Source: Carpediemonas membranifera | Lineage: Eukaryota; Fornicata | NCBI GenBank assembly: GCA_019828565.1 | Contig: JAHDYR010000024.1 | Span: forward strand, 1 to 64,000 | Direction: 5' to 3' | DNA: 64,000 bases | Shown: positions 20,489 through 29,906 of the stretch, piece after piece | Numbering within the stretch: the stretch's first letter is position 1 | Layout of the letters: each line of letters starts with the position of its first letter | Notes under the pieces: model-generated | Told to the model about the DNA's origin: nothing | Databases searched by the model: none | The model's input: the letters and a program-made list of their open reading frames with translations, nothing else | Made by a program: the position numbers and the translations under genes

Positions 20489-21618
20489 TCTTCTCTTCGT
20501 TATATCCCAATAATGGACATATAACAGAGATGAGAAAATTGCCAGTAACCGTAGGCAACGGGGTGTCGGAAACGTTATACCATACAAACGGGGGATATAA
20601 TCGCTCCGAAAACATCCATTATGTGGACTGAATGGCGATATAACGTATGGGGAGTGATCCGACGAGCTTTCGGGCGGTGCAGGCTAAGACACACCAAGTC
20701 TGTGGTGCTATAACGTACCTCGGGACGCACTGTGGAGGCCCCTAGAGTACTCGGTCATGGCATGTCAGACCAAGGGTCCCTCAAATCTGGCCCCATTCAG
20801 GATGCTCCCCCTAAATGTTCCGTTGCAAGCGTCTGACGGAGGTTCTCTGGATACCGACCAAGATGGAGGTCACGTGGATCAACGGACGATAATTGCGGTA
20901 TTCTGGCCATGCCTGGTACTTTCAAATCAGCTGTACTGATCTATGCTCCATTTATAGTTCATATCGTATGGTCCTGGTGGACTTATAGTTGTTGATGTTG
21001 TTTAGGGATAATTGTTGCTTTAATGATGCTCTGCGCCCGCATACTGATGTTTCTTAGTGTTGTACACATGCCTACTACGTTAAAGCCGCCAGTATTCTTT
21101 CTATTCTTAAGTTCGCCATTTCAATCTCGTTGCGAGCATAAAGTGCACATTGTGAAAGGAAAGTGGGTGGTTATCTAATGGATACAGGGCAGGACAAGGT
21201 ACACAAATGCCGTCCTGAGGTTTGGCATGGGATACTGATTTCATACGTCTAAAATGGGCGGTTGGACCCGAATTTCAGAATTTCGGCATGTCCGAATTCC
21301 GAGGCAAGCGGGTAGGGTGTACAAAACCTGGCCTGGGTACCTATTAGAGCGAATAGAGAATGGCAGCACCATGGATTCGGTTTTCAGAATAATAATTGCA
21401 TTTGGATCGCCATTTCAGAATTACTTCCAGCACCGGAGATTATCATTAAATCTGGGAGTGTAACAACACTTTTAAAAAAATGAAAGGTCCCCATTCACCC
21501 ACTCAGGCCCTAGATCACGTATCTGAGCTCAGTTTGGGTCAATTCCCAATACTTTAGAGTTTTGTATGGTCGAAATTCTGGAATAGCAATCCAAACTGAA
21601 GCAGCAAAAACTCATCCC
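20489..21618. promoter_or_regulatory. 1.1-kb intergenic region with repeated TATAACG motifs
   Basis: No gene supported. The first 250 bp carry repeated CGTTATA/TATAACG words (near 20499, 20571, 20635, 20709), often with GTA after them, beside the start of the delta gene. The rest, toward 21618, is AT-rich with homopolymer stretches and no recognisable repeat. Confidence 0.3.
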
Positions 21619-22980
21619 ATGGAGGCTGTAGCGGCAATAGACGAAGATATCATGAAGCGTTGGTTGAAGAATGTTCCAACCAAATCGCGTACGAACTACA
21701 ACAAGCTTCTGAAAGACGTTTTGGCCAGAATTTGTCAGGAAACCGCCACAGATATCCAGAAGGGCATCGCGATTGTTCGTAGTGACGAGCTGGTAACCCA
21801 TTTGCGCCGGTACCTCGCTGAGAAGCCTCTGGGGACGCAGAAGAAGATCGTTTCGGCTGTTCAGTCTTTCCGGAACTTCGACTTGCCACACCCCGCGAAG
21901 CCGTTGTCCTGGAAAGAGGAGGAAGAGGTGTCGCCTGCATCAGTTGAGAGTCTCCCCAGCCCGTATGGCGCCATTGCCATTCTGCTCAACCAGACGGGCT
22001 GGGAGTATTCGTATCTCCAAGGTAATCTCCCCGATGCGATAGACCTTACCTCGTGCCCGAGCTGGATGGGCTTTGGCACGCTCAAATCGGGATTCCCGCA
22101 GGCCAGTGCTGTATCGGAGGCGCTCAAGGTTCAGGGGTTGACGGTTCGCATGCTTCGCTTTGCGCAGCGGATCGACGTGTCCACCGATAGGATGCAGTCT
22201 ATCGGCACGCTAGAGCGCCGTGGCAGACCGCGGGAGAAGCCTCAGAAGGTCATTAAGGACAAGCGCATCAGCCTGACCGATGAGCAGTTCAGGCACCAGT
22301 TGGCGTCCAGTCACTTAACGACCACGCGGCGCCCAACGATCCTCGATCTCAACCCGGAGATCCGAAGCTCTGCCGACCTGGTGCCGCCGACGCTCGATAA
22401 CTGGCTTTACAACAAGCTCAGGATGAGGATGGTCCAGCTCCACGACCAGCGTAAGCCCGAGGGGGGCGACACGGGGGAGGGTGAGTCTGACGATGAGGCG
22501 CTGTTTGACGAGACAGCTGGCGAGGCAGAGATGCCGGAGACCGCAGTGGAGGGCGAGTTTGACGAGACAGCCGGGTTGGAGATGCTGGAAGGAGAGTGGG
22601 AGGATGAGGAGAGTTCAGACAGCGATGCCGAGGATAGCCTCGTCGACAACCTGTCATTTCTTCAGTCACAACAGGTTGAGTGTGATATGTCTGAGAGAGA
22701 TACCGATGAGGGTGTCCGTAGCGGGGCCAATGGAAGTGGGCTCGCTCCGCTCTATGACGCTATGAAGACCAGGGAGCCCAGCAGACGCATTCGCCTTCGC
22801 CGCTATCACGAGAGCGAGTCAGACTTGGGCAGCAGCAGCGACAGCGAGGACGGGATGCCGAAGCTGCCCGTTGAGGCCTTTGAGCACATCCGTGATGCCG
22901 GGATGACAACTGTGAGGCTGACGAGGGCCGAGTATGACGACGTGATGGAGAAGAGAGAGCAGGAAAAGCACCAGAAGTAA
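21619..22980 (+). CDS. Unknown protein of 453 residues, basic head and acidic tail
   Basis: Intact frame; the first ATG is at 21619 (MEAVAAIDED). Residues 10-90 are helical (IMKRWLKNVPTKSRTNYNKL ... LGTQKKIVSAVQSFRNF) and recall the core-binding (SAM-like) region of tyrosine recombinases, but no R-H-R-Y catalytic set follows, so I do not call it one. A middle domain contains WMGFGTLKSG and RRGRPREK (AT-hook-like). The last 170 residues are very acidic (GEGESDDEALFDE, SDSDAEDS) and end in a short basic helix. A partial copy of this 3' end lies inverted at 14592-15188. A DNA-binding role is likely but unproven. Confidence 0.6.
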   Translation: MEAVAAIDEDIMKRWLKNVPTKSRTNYNKLLKDVLARICQETATDIQKGIAIVRSDELVTHLRRYLAEKPLGTQKKIVSAVQSFRNFDLPHPAKPLSWKEEEEVSPASVESLPSPYGAIAILLNQTGWEYSYLQGNLPDAIDLTSCPSWMGFGTLKSGFPQASAVSEALKVQGLTVRMLRFAQRIDVSTDRMQSIGTLERRGRPREKPQKVIKDKRISLTDEQFRHQLASSHLTTTRRPTILDLNPEIRSSADLVPPTLDNWLYNKLRMRMVQLHDQRKPEGGDTGEGESDDEALFDETAGEAEMPETAVEGEFDETAGLEMLEGEWEDEESSDSDAEDSLVDNLSFLQSQQVECDMSERDTDEGVRSGANGSGLAPLYDAMKTREPSRRIRLRRYHESESDLGSSSDSEDGMPKLPVEAFEHIRDAGMTTVRLTRAEYDDVMEKREQEKHQK

Positions 22981-23011
22981 ATGGCGAGTGATTATCAACT
23001 GGATGCAGAGG

Positions 23012-23313
23012 CTGAGCGGCGTAACTAGCCTGCCAGGGTCCTTGTACACAGTATGTGTCTTGGCCAAGCTTGACTTCGTCGGTTGGCCGAAAAAGCATAA
23101 ACTGCACGGGTCCAGGTCGGCAACGGTTGCCGACCTGGAAGCCGCTCCTTGGGCGTTGAAGAACAGAAGAGAAAGCGATCAGCGATGCTTTTATGCAGTA
23201 TTAAGCAGGTTGTGCGCGTCAAATGTCCGGTAATGCATTCGTCACCATCTAATCAACATCAACTCTTTTTCTCGGCAATGCAGAGGAGAATGCCCGTCAC
23301 TAAAGGATGATTT
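23012..23313 (-). repeat. 302-bp repeat, copy D, inverted
   Basis: Same unit as copies A and B on the opposite strand, palindrome at 23112-23138. It lies 31 bp past the stop of the gene at 21619-22980. Together with the 3' part of that gene it matches 14259-15188 inverted over about 930 bp. The stretch 23314-23605 beyond it has no gene that I can support. Confidence 0.85.
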
Positions 23314-23605
23314 GGTACTAACAGGCTTTAATAAGCATGTCAAGCCTGTGATCACGATAACAGCCTTCAATAACTACATCAAGGCAATACATCAAGAAGA
23401 TTGTTTAAAGAGACGGCGGGGAGCAAGATGCAGGGAGAGCGGCAGGGAAACGAAGGCATGGGGACAGGAGCCCGAGAAGAGCGCCTGGAGAACGGTGAGG
23501 AAGAACGGCGGGGAAGAGCAGCCGGGCGCATGGGTACACAAATCTGTCATCATGTGGCATCAACATTGCCACAGTGGTCAACTCAATAACAAGCAATGTC
23601 TTCAT

Positions 23606-24887
23606 TTACTCACTGTTCTGGATCACCAATTCGTACGACGAGTAACAGTCGGGACAGAGCCGAATCTTGGGAATCGACTTGCCACAGATGACAATCTTCA
23701 GCAGCTCCATCTGTACGCAGTTGGCAGAGTTACAGAACCAGTGCCCGCACTGCCTACAGTGCACGGCTGAGTCGTTGCGTCGGCATGCGTAACACTTCTT
23801 CTCATTGAGGCAATAGCTACACGTGTATTTCCAGCGACCCTTAGTGGACTCGGCCCAGTTCTTGTTCTTTCCAGTCTTAGGCCGGGGAGGGACACAGCGT
23901 GAGTTGTCGTGGAAGTTCACTTTGCATTCCTGGCAAGTCACAAACTTTGACGTCACGCGATTGTCGATCCAGTCCAGACTGTGGCAATGGCCGCAACAGA
24001 AACAAAGCAGCCTATTCTGAATGTCGAGAATCGAGAAAGAATCATCACCGACCTCAGACACATCGTCATCGTTGTCCCCTTGGCTGGCCAGACGTGCCTC
24101 CACGGTGGCGAGCCTCTGATCGACACTCATCGCGACACGGTGAACATCGTGCAGCACAATCGACTCGCGAGGCGCTTGAGGGGAAGCTGGAGAGGGAACC
24201 GAAGTGGGACCGGACGATGAGTGCAGGAAAGGCTCACTTTTCACGCAAAGCTCTTGCTTCACGTGTGTAAGGGCGGGGGTGGCAGGGTTGGGGATTTCAA
24301 CTGTTCTGCACTTGCCCACAAATCTCTCCGGGTCATTGATATCGGGCACACAGAGATTAAAGTCTCGGGAGTCGAGATTATCTGGCACAGGAATATTGAG
24401 TCTCGACAGGACGGATCTGATCGCGCTGGTTAGCTCCGAACGGACTGGGCGAGGGCTCTTGCAGAGAGCATGGACAACCTTGGGTTTCCCGTCAGATATG
24501 GCCACAGTCACCCCCATCGTCTCAGCCCAATCTCGGACGTTCTTCGCAACAACCCTTCCCATCGAGACGCCAGGTTTCAACTTCAGCTCATCGAGGAAGT
24601 CCGGTGTTTCGGAGCACGGCTGAAGAAACGACACGATGATGTGGTTGAACGCATTTCCGAGCTTTTTTGATGGACAGGCCAGTTGGGTCTGAGTCAAAGA
24701 CGTCAAACGCAAACGTGAAGAAGGCCTTAAGCATGCCCATCATGAGAATTGACCGGCAAGTACTCAAAGCGGTTGTGTTCCACTTCGTCATCGGTCTCGA
24801 TCTCTTAGAAACAGCCTTAACTGCATGATCGTCCGCCATGTTCTCATTTACGGCCGCGCGCTTCGTTTCTAGCTCCGTTTCTGTCAT
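23606..24887 (-). CDS. Gamma-family PHD/zinc-finger protein, right copy
   Basis: The ATG at 24887 (MTETELETKR) opens a frame that slips at the T-run 24663-24668 (plus strand); the rest is intact, for about 427 residues. The N-terminal domain (60-190) is conserved with the left copy. A Ser/Pro linker with SVDQRLATVEARL coiled coil follows. The C-terminal part has a PHD-like set CGHC, CQEC, H, C, CSYC, and then a second zinc cluster CYAC, CRQC, C, C. The H to C spacing of the PHD is four, where two is usual; the left copy has the normal spacing. It probably reads histone tails or other partners. It is divergent from the alpha gene at 25078, 190 bp away. Confidence 0.7.
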
Positions 24888-25077
24888 TCCAGAGTAGATT
24901 TTCTACTAAAAATTGGCATTGTTACAACCAATCATTAACATTAATAGAGAAGGAGAATAAAGACTCACCAGCCCGCGGCCAATCGTGACTCAGGTTCGCA
25001 TCAGACGTCGACAGAGACGAGTTAAACATGAGGCTGGGCAATTGTCTTCTGAGCTAATCCTTAACCTTTCAAAGAGG

Positions 25078-27600
25078 ATGCTAATACCGAAGTGGACGCT
25101 ATTACACGGCACTATTTATGCTCCTCAAGAGGATACTGGCATCAACACCATTCTATGCAGCGTGTACCTTTCCATTGACTCAGATAACGTCAGCACACAT
25201 CGGTTTCGTGTTTCCAAAGCTCCCCAACGCCGTGAGTTCGTCCAGGTTGTTCAAGAGTTGCTCAGTGCAGGATATATATGTCGCCAGGATGTTTCAAAGC
25301 AGCTGTACCCCTCTCCGACTGCCACATCTATCGCTGCGGAGAAGAGGAATCACACGACTTACCCAAGAGCCTACGTGAAGCATACATCCGCAGTTGACAC
25401 TCTCGCAGCCGAGAATGAGTGTCTACGGAAGCGTCTGGCCGACACGGAGCGCCTGATTCAACTAACGAACCAGCTCAAGTCCATCACAAACGGATACAAT
25501 GCCGTTAACGACGAGATCCGCATAATGAACTCTCTTGCAGGTAGGCTTAACCTTGATATTGTGCGGATATCTCCTGTTACCTCGAAGATCAAGTCTCTCG
25601 CGTGTAATATCCAGAATATGGAGGAGATAGAATCACTTCTCCAATCTGACACCGCTTGGAGGAGATTTATCCGCAGTCACGTTCCCGCCAACATTCAGCA
25701 CAGGGTAACGGCGAGAAGGTCTGATCAGGCCAATCAGGAATATGAGCTCGACCTCATCACCCATGTCGAAGCTCCTCTTGATGTTGTACGATCATCTATT
25801 CAGGGCGACTCGGCCCATGCAGAGCACGTTGCAGGAAAGATCGTCGTCTTCTATGACTCAGAGCAGGACCGTGAGACTCACTATAGCATCATGAAAGAGC
25901 AAGGCCTCACCCCTCGGATGCAGACGAGTGCAAGATATACCCATGTATATCATGCATCATTTGATATCATGGAGTATTATCGCCAAGCGGTTGCATTCCC
26001 CGTATCGCTGGAGACGTCACGATCCGGGCGCAAGAGTGCAGCTCGGACATTAAGACGACAGAGTCATTCCGCTGAGACGGGGACGATCCCACTCGTGTTA
26101 GAGGTGTGGGTCGATGCGTGGAGAGGGCTGACAACCGCTGTTAAGATTCGTTTCCTCGACGACTCCCACAAAGTCTTTCCGTCTGGTGCGACTCCTCCTT
26201 TCCGGATTCTTGAATACAACGGCCCAGAAAGTCTCATCACTGAGCATTTTGCCTTCATTGAACAGTCCATCGAGAGCACACACCGCGAGGTGCTGGAAGT
26301 CAGGAACACGGGTCTCCTCTGCCGAGTAACGCGTGTCTTTATTATCGCTGACCATCCAGCCATGTCCAAGGTTTGCGGGGCACTCATTGGAGGCAATTAC
26401 CCCTCGCCATTCAGTCCCGTTCATTCGAAGAACAAGGGCTGGAGTCCCTTTGGTCGCACCCCGCGCTGCACCTTGGCAGATATCCTGCTGGCGAAGCATA
26501 AGTCACAGTTCGACACTATTATGGACAGAGAGGCCAAATGGGGATCCTTCTATAACCATCAGAAGAAGTGCATCGCTCCCACTTTGTTTGAGACGTCGAC
26601 TGCGTCGCTGCCCAGAGACTGCGTCTTCTTATTCCCTCCAATCATGCATGTCAGTCATGACTTTGTGTCGTTGATTCATGCCATGTGCCGCATGTTCAAG
26701 CCAGAGCCAATTGACCCAGAGAGCGACCCTCGTCAAATTAAGAAGGTGAAGGCAAGGAACGCGATGCTAGCGAATCTGGCGTCGTTTGAGCCACCCAGCC
26801 GTACGACGGGCTGCAACGAGCAAGTCAAGGGGAGAAAGATGATAGCATCGATTGGACTTAAGCTGCATCGTGCGTTCCCGCCACCCGTGCAGTCATTATT
26901 CATACTCGCTGCATATCTCCAGGAGCACTACTATTCCCACGAGGATGTAACTGAGAACATGGTCGTGTGGCATCGCTTGACAGCACTTCTCGTGCACCTC
27001 TTCTCTGTGACCATGTGTCTTAGCACATCTAACACGGTTGCCCCAGACATTCCGATCCGTCAACCATCTGCGACTCCCGATACGGCGCCGTGTGTTGATA
27101 CACTTCACGGATTGGCGCGTATTGCCGCGCTGCCGGAGATACAAGCGAAGACTCGGGCCTCCTTTGGTCGAGTCATCGAAGAGTGCTTTGAACGTGATTT
27201 CATTGGGAATCAGGAGAGTCGAGTGCGATTGCGTCAGAACCAGACGGTTCTTGAGAGCACTATTCTGAAGGAGCAGGTTGAGTTGCTGTTCAGATGCCTT
27301 CGTGGAGTGATTTCCTACGGAAGACGCGAAACAGATGTCCCACCCCAGTCACCCCTGAAACATATGCGCATTCATAAGTGTTGTAAGGATGCCAATTGGT
27401 GGCTTCGTATCCGGAGTGTGCATTCTAAGACGCTGACAGCGACTGAGTGCCAAAAGCTGCACATGGTGTTTACGAAGGAAGTCAACGGCCTATGGCGCAC
27501 TGTCTTGTCGAAAGCAGACTGTAGCTTTGACTCAGACTGGCTGGATGTTCCCATTCACGAGCAGGGACACACTCTTGATGTTTGCATATGCAAGAGATAG
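25078..27600 (+). CDS. Alpha-family large protein, possible DDE-transposase relative
   Basis: The first ATG is at 25078 (MLIPKWTLLHG), 840 residues, intact. The N-terminal 270 residues include a coiled coil (AENECLRKRLADTERL). The middle has PLVLEVWVDAWRGLTTA, then an LEYNGPES block, then RVFIIADHPAMSKVCGALIGG. This order loosely recalls CACTA/Plavaka transposases, where an Asp-bearing strand is followed by a PGP-like block and then by a D-x-P-A motif before a G. The usual CxxC after it is missing. The C-terminal third is helical with CKDANWWLRIR. A diverged copy runs off the left edge of the window. If the link holds, this would be the mobilising enzyme of the left block; otherwise it is a large protein of unknown role. 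Confidence 0.5.
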   Translation: MLIPKWTLLHGTIYAPQEDTGINTILCSVYLSIDSDNVSTHRFRVSKAPQRREFVQVVQELLSAGYICRQDVSKQLYPSPTATSIAAEKRNHTTYPRAYVKHTSAVDTLAAENECLRKRLADTERLIQLTNQLKSITNGYNAVNDEIRIMNSLAGRLNLDIVRISPVTSKIKSLACNIQNMEEIESLLQSDTAWRRFIRSHVPANIQHRVTARRSDQANQEYELDLITHVEAPLDVVRSSIQGDSAHAEHVAGKIVVFYDSEQDRETHYSIMKEQGLTPRMQTSARYTHVYHASFDIMEYYRQAVAFPVSLETSRSGRKSAARTLRRQSHSAETGTIPLVLEVWVDAWRGLTTAVKIRFLDDSHKVFPSGATPPFRILEYNGPESLITEHFAFIEQSIESTHREVLEVRNTGLLCRVTRVFIIADHPAMSKVCGALIGGNYPSPFSPVHSKNKGWSPFGRTPRCTLADILLAKHKSQFDTIMDREAKWGSFYNHQKKCIAPTLFETSTASLPRDCVFLFPPIMHVSHDFVSLIHAMCRMFKPEPIDPESDPRQIKKVKARNAMLANLASFEPPSRTTGCNEQVKGRKMIASIGLKLHRAFPPPVQSLFILAAYLQEHYYSHEDVTENMVVWHRLTALLVHLFSVTMCLSTSNTVAPDIPIRQPSATPDTAPCVDTLHGLARIAALPEIQAKTRASFGRVIEECFERDFIGNQESRVRLRQNQTVLESTILKEQVELLFRCLRGVISYGRRETDVPPQSPLKHMRIHKCCKDANWWLRIRSVHSKTLTATECQKLHMVFTKEVNGLWRTVLSKADCSFDSDWLDVPIHEQGHTLDVCICKR

Positions 27601-27798
27601 TAAAGATCGGATTTAGTCTCGCGGTCAATCTCACGTGGCCCAGAGCAGCGTGCTCCTGGAATCAACAGGGCATAAAACACCCTGCGTATTCCGGTAGCAC
27701 ACCGTTCTGACTCACGTCCGTCTCTGGTTGTCGTACAGGTCTATTTACGTGTTTGGCGATGGCGCTCCTGACATAAGCTTAATGGCGTGTCGTGGCTG

Positions 27799-28005
27799 TC
27801 AGTATGCTGCAAATGTCTCAGCGAGAAAGGAGTCACCAATCGCGTTCAGCTTACTTGTTTCTCGCCTGATACTGCTCGTAATATCGTTCAAGCGTGAATC
27901 TATGAAGTAATGGGACTGAATGGCCTCTATTGCGTCAATTTCCTGCGTAATCGTTGTTGAATGGTCTAGAATAGATGTTGCAGCTACTTCCAGCTCATGT
28001 TGCAT
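27799..28005 (-). CDS. Epsilon-family small helical protein, right copy
   Basis: ATG at 28005, 68 residues, helical (ATSILDHSTTITQEIDAIEA). The core AIEAIQSHYFIDSRLNDI matches the left copy at 4211. It may run longer if the stop after ETFAAY is another frame slip. It converges on the alpha gene. Function unknown. Confidence 0.45.
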   Translation of the reverse strand: MQHELEVAATSILDHSTTITQEIDAIEAIQSHYFIDSRLNDITSSIRRETSKLNAIGDSFLAETFAAY

Positions 28006-28368
28006 GCTAAATGCTGTGTTTTGGACAATTGGTCGTGTTCAGGCAGAATTTTTTCGTGCAAAGTGCAGGCTAATACCCGTCCTTAAACTGTGGGATCAGC
28101 CGCTGGGTAAATATACTGAGAAAAAACCATATAGCTGAGTTCACTGTCTTGTGCTGAATACGGTGGCGCCATTTATTTCTCTGAATCGTCAAGTTTTGTC
28201 AGCGTTGACCGCGCAAGACCGGTCGTCCTTACGCGATGTCACCAACACCATCATATTCTTCCCCCTGACATTCTACGTGTCCCCCAGTCTGGATTCGTGG
28301 TCTGCAATATTCACAGAGATATTCGCCTTCTCTTTCGCGAATTTGACTCTGATCAAGTCGAAAAACGA

Positions 28369-28505
28369 AAAAACGACCATATCTCGAAATCTACACGTTG
28401 GAATCGGTACCAGAGTGATTTTGCGCATATGTACATCCCGTCAGCAGTCTGCAAAATCACTCTCGTACCGATTCCAACGTGTCAATTTTGAGATATTGCT
28501 CGTTT
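28369..28505. repeat. Foldback element with about 55-bp arms
   Basis: The left arm holds CACGTTGGAATCGGTAC...GTGATTTTGC and the right arm the complement GCAAAATCAC...CCGATTCCAACGTG, with a loop of about 26 bp. Arms match at roughly 85 percent. It could be a MITE or the end of a DNA element. Confidence 0.65.
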
Positions 28506-28582
28506 CATCCTTTTGCCTTAACCTGCGTCGCAAAGAAGTCGAAATCAGTGGTTAGACCGCACTGGACCTCTTGCAGGCTCTC

Positions 28583-28708
28583 TGCATACGCGCTTTAGTA
28601 TGCAATGAAGGTATTCATTTTCCCGTAAATTGTTTAAATTCAATGAATACTTCATTTTCGGTCCGGAAGAAATAGATAATCTAGGGTTTTTAGGCCCTAG
28701 ATTATCTA
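28583..28708. repeat. Cluster of three short hairpins
   Basis: TGCATAC/GTATGCA (28583-28603), AATGAAGGTATTCATT with AATGAATACTTCATT (28604-28656), and a perfect 14-bp stem TAGATAATCTAGGG/CCCTAGATTATCTA (28673-28708). No gene lies between here and 29029; the remaining sequence holds nothing else that I recognise. Confidence 0.55.
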
Positions 28709-29029
28709 GAAAAAATCGTAGATTATCTGCCGACTTTCACAGTATGTCCGCGTCCCTATCGACGATATCCCCGACGGCGACCTCTTCGACACTATCGCGA
28801 CCGAGTTCTTCAAGTTTCATACACAAGTTGAAGCTTACCAGTCTATCCAGCGCCTCCGCCTGCGCTCCCTCGAGCCGCCGGCCTGTCAGGGTCCTACCCA
28901 TTGTTTACATAGTTGATATATTTATTATTGCCATATTTACCACAGCAGGGTCAAACCCTCTCTTCTTTGCTTTTACTAAAAGTTCTTCTAAGTCTTGACA
29001 GACCACAATACTAGTATTCCCCTTTCATC

Positions 29030-29850
29030 ATGACATTTAAGAACAAAGAAAAAGCGGTTCCCCCGCTATTCCGCGACCCTTCAATGAAGGCGTTGCTTGA
29101 TTTTTACCTTCACCTCCAAACGTACCGTTCCCTCGGCGGTAAGGCCGATATCTCCGAACTCGTCGATCCATCTATCGCTGACTATGTCTCGCAATGCATC
29201 GACGAGGCCGGTAACTCCGAAGACGATGATTACGTACCGTTACTGATGGCAACTACCGAGCGCCGCCGTCAAAAGCGCAACTTCAGCGATCTACGAATCC
29301 TCAAGCGCCTAGGCAGCGTACTGCGTCCCAGCAGATCCACCGCTCAGCTCGATCTTTTCCGTCTACGCGCCAAGACCTTCGACCCCGTCGAGGTCAATAA
29401 CGTCAATCGGAAGTTCAAGGCGCTCCAGCTGTTAGTCAATCCAGATGTACCTGAGGATGTGCTCAAAGAGACGTACTGCAGATGCTTCCGCGTGCAAGGA
29501 TCCAACACGATCATGTACAAGGTCAAGGAGCTCGCAGAAGGCCTCGACATCCCCTCGATCATGCCGAAAGTCATGGCAATGTCACGCGACCAACAGGAGT
29601 CGCAAGAGATGGTGAACTCCTTCTCCCCCGCTGCTGCCCGTCCCAGAGCTCCACATGTTCACGAGCGCGAGCCACGCAGTGACCACCAAGATCCTCGGAG
29701 CGCCACGAACGCCAAGGTTCGAAGCCCATAGTGAAGCCCAACCGTCAGAACAAGCCCAAGAAGCAGTACGTGTGCTACAACTGCGGTAAGCCCGGGCATC
29801 CGTCTTTCAAGTGCGCTGAGCCGAAGGCATTCTGCCCTAAGTGCCATTAA
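29030..29850 (+). CDS. gag: Ty3-type gag with zinc knuckle, frame-broken
   Basis: ATG at 29030 (MTFKNKEKAV). A helical capsid-like region fills the first 200 residues. After 29700 the frame shifts, and the shifted frame has a zinc knuckle CYNCGKPGHPSFKC and a second CPKC before a stop at 29850. The RNA-binding knuckle is typical of Ty3 gag. Pol follows after a gap in which most of the protease is missing. Confidence 0.65.
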
Positions 29851-29906
29851 GTCAGGACACCTGGCCGATTACTGCCCTACCAAGAAGGGAGTAAATCAGC
29901 GTCGGT

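Noticed and set aside
21619-22980. Tyrosine recombinase call for this protein
   Set aside because: Only the N-terminal helical region is reminiscent; no R-H-R-Y set is present.
14259-23313. 302-bp repeats as LTRs of a retroelement
   Set aside because: No TG...CA ends, no primer site or polypurine tract, copies in both directions, and no RT between them.
1-28000. Direct evidence of a viral origin for the left block
   Set aside because: No capsid, B-family polymerase, packaging ATPase or virus-type transcription factor is visible here, so viral origin stays a hypothesis.
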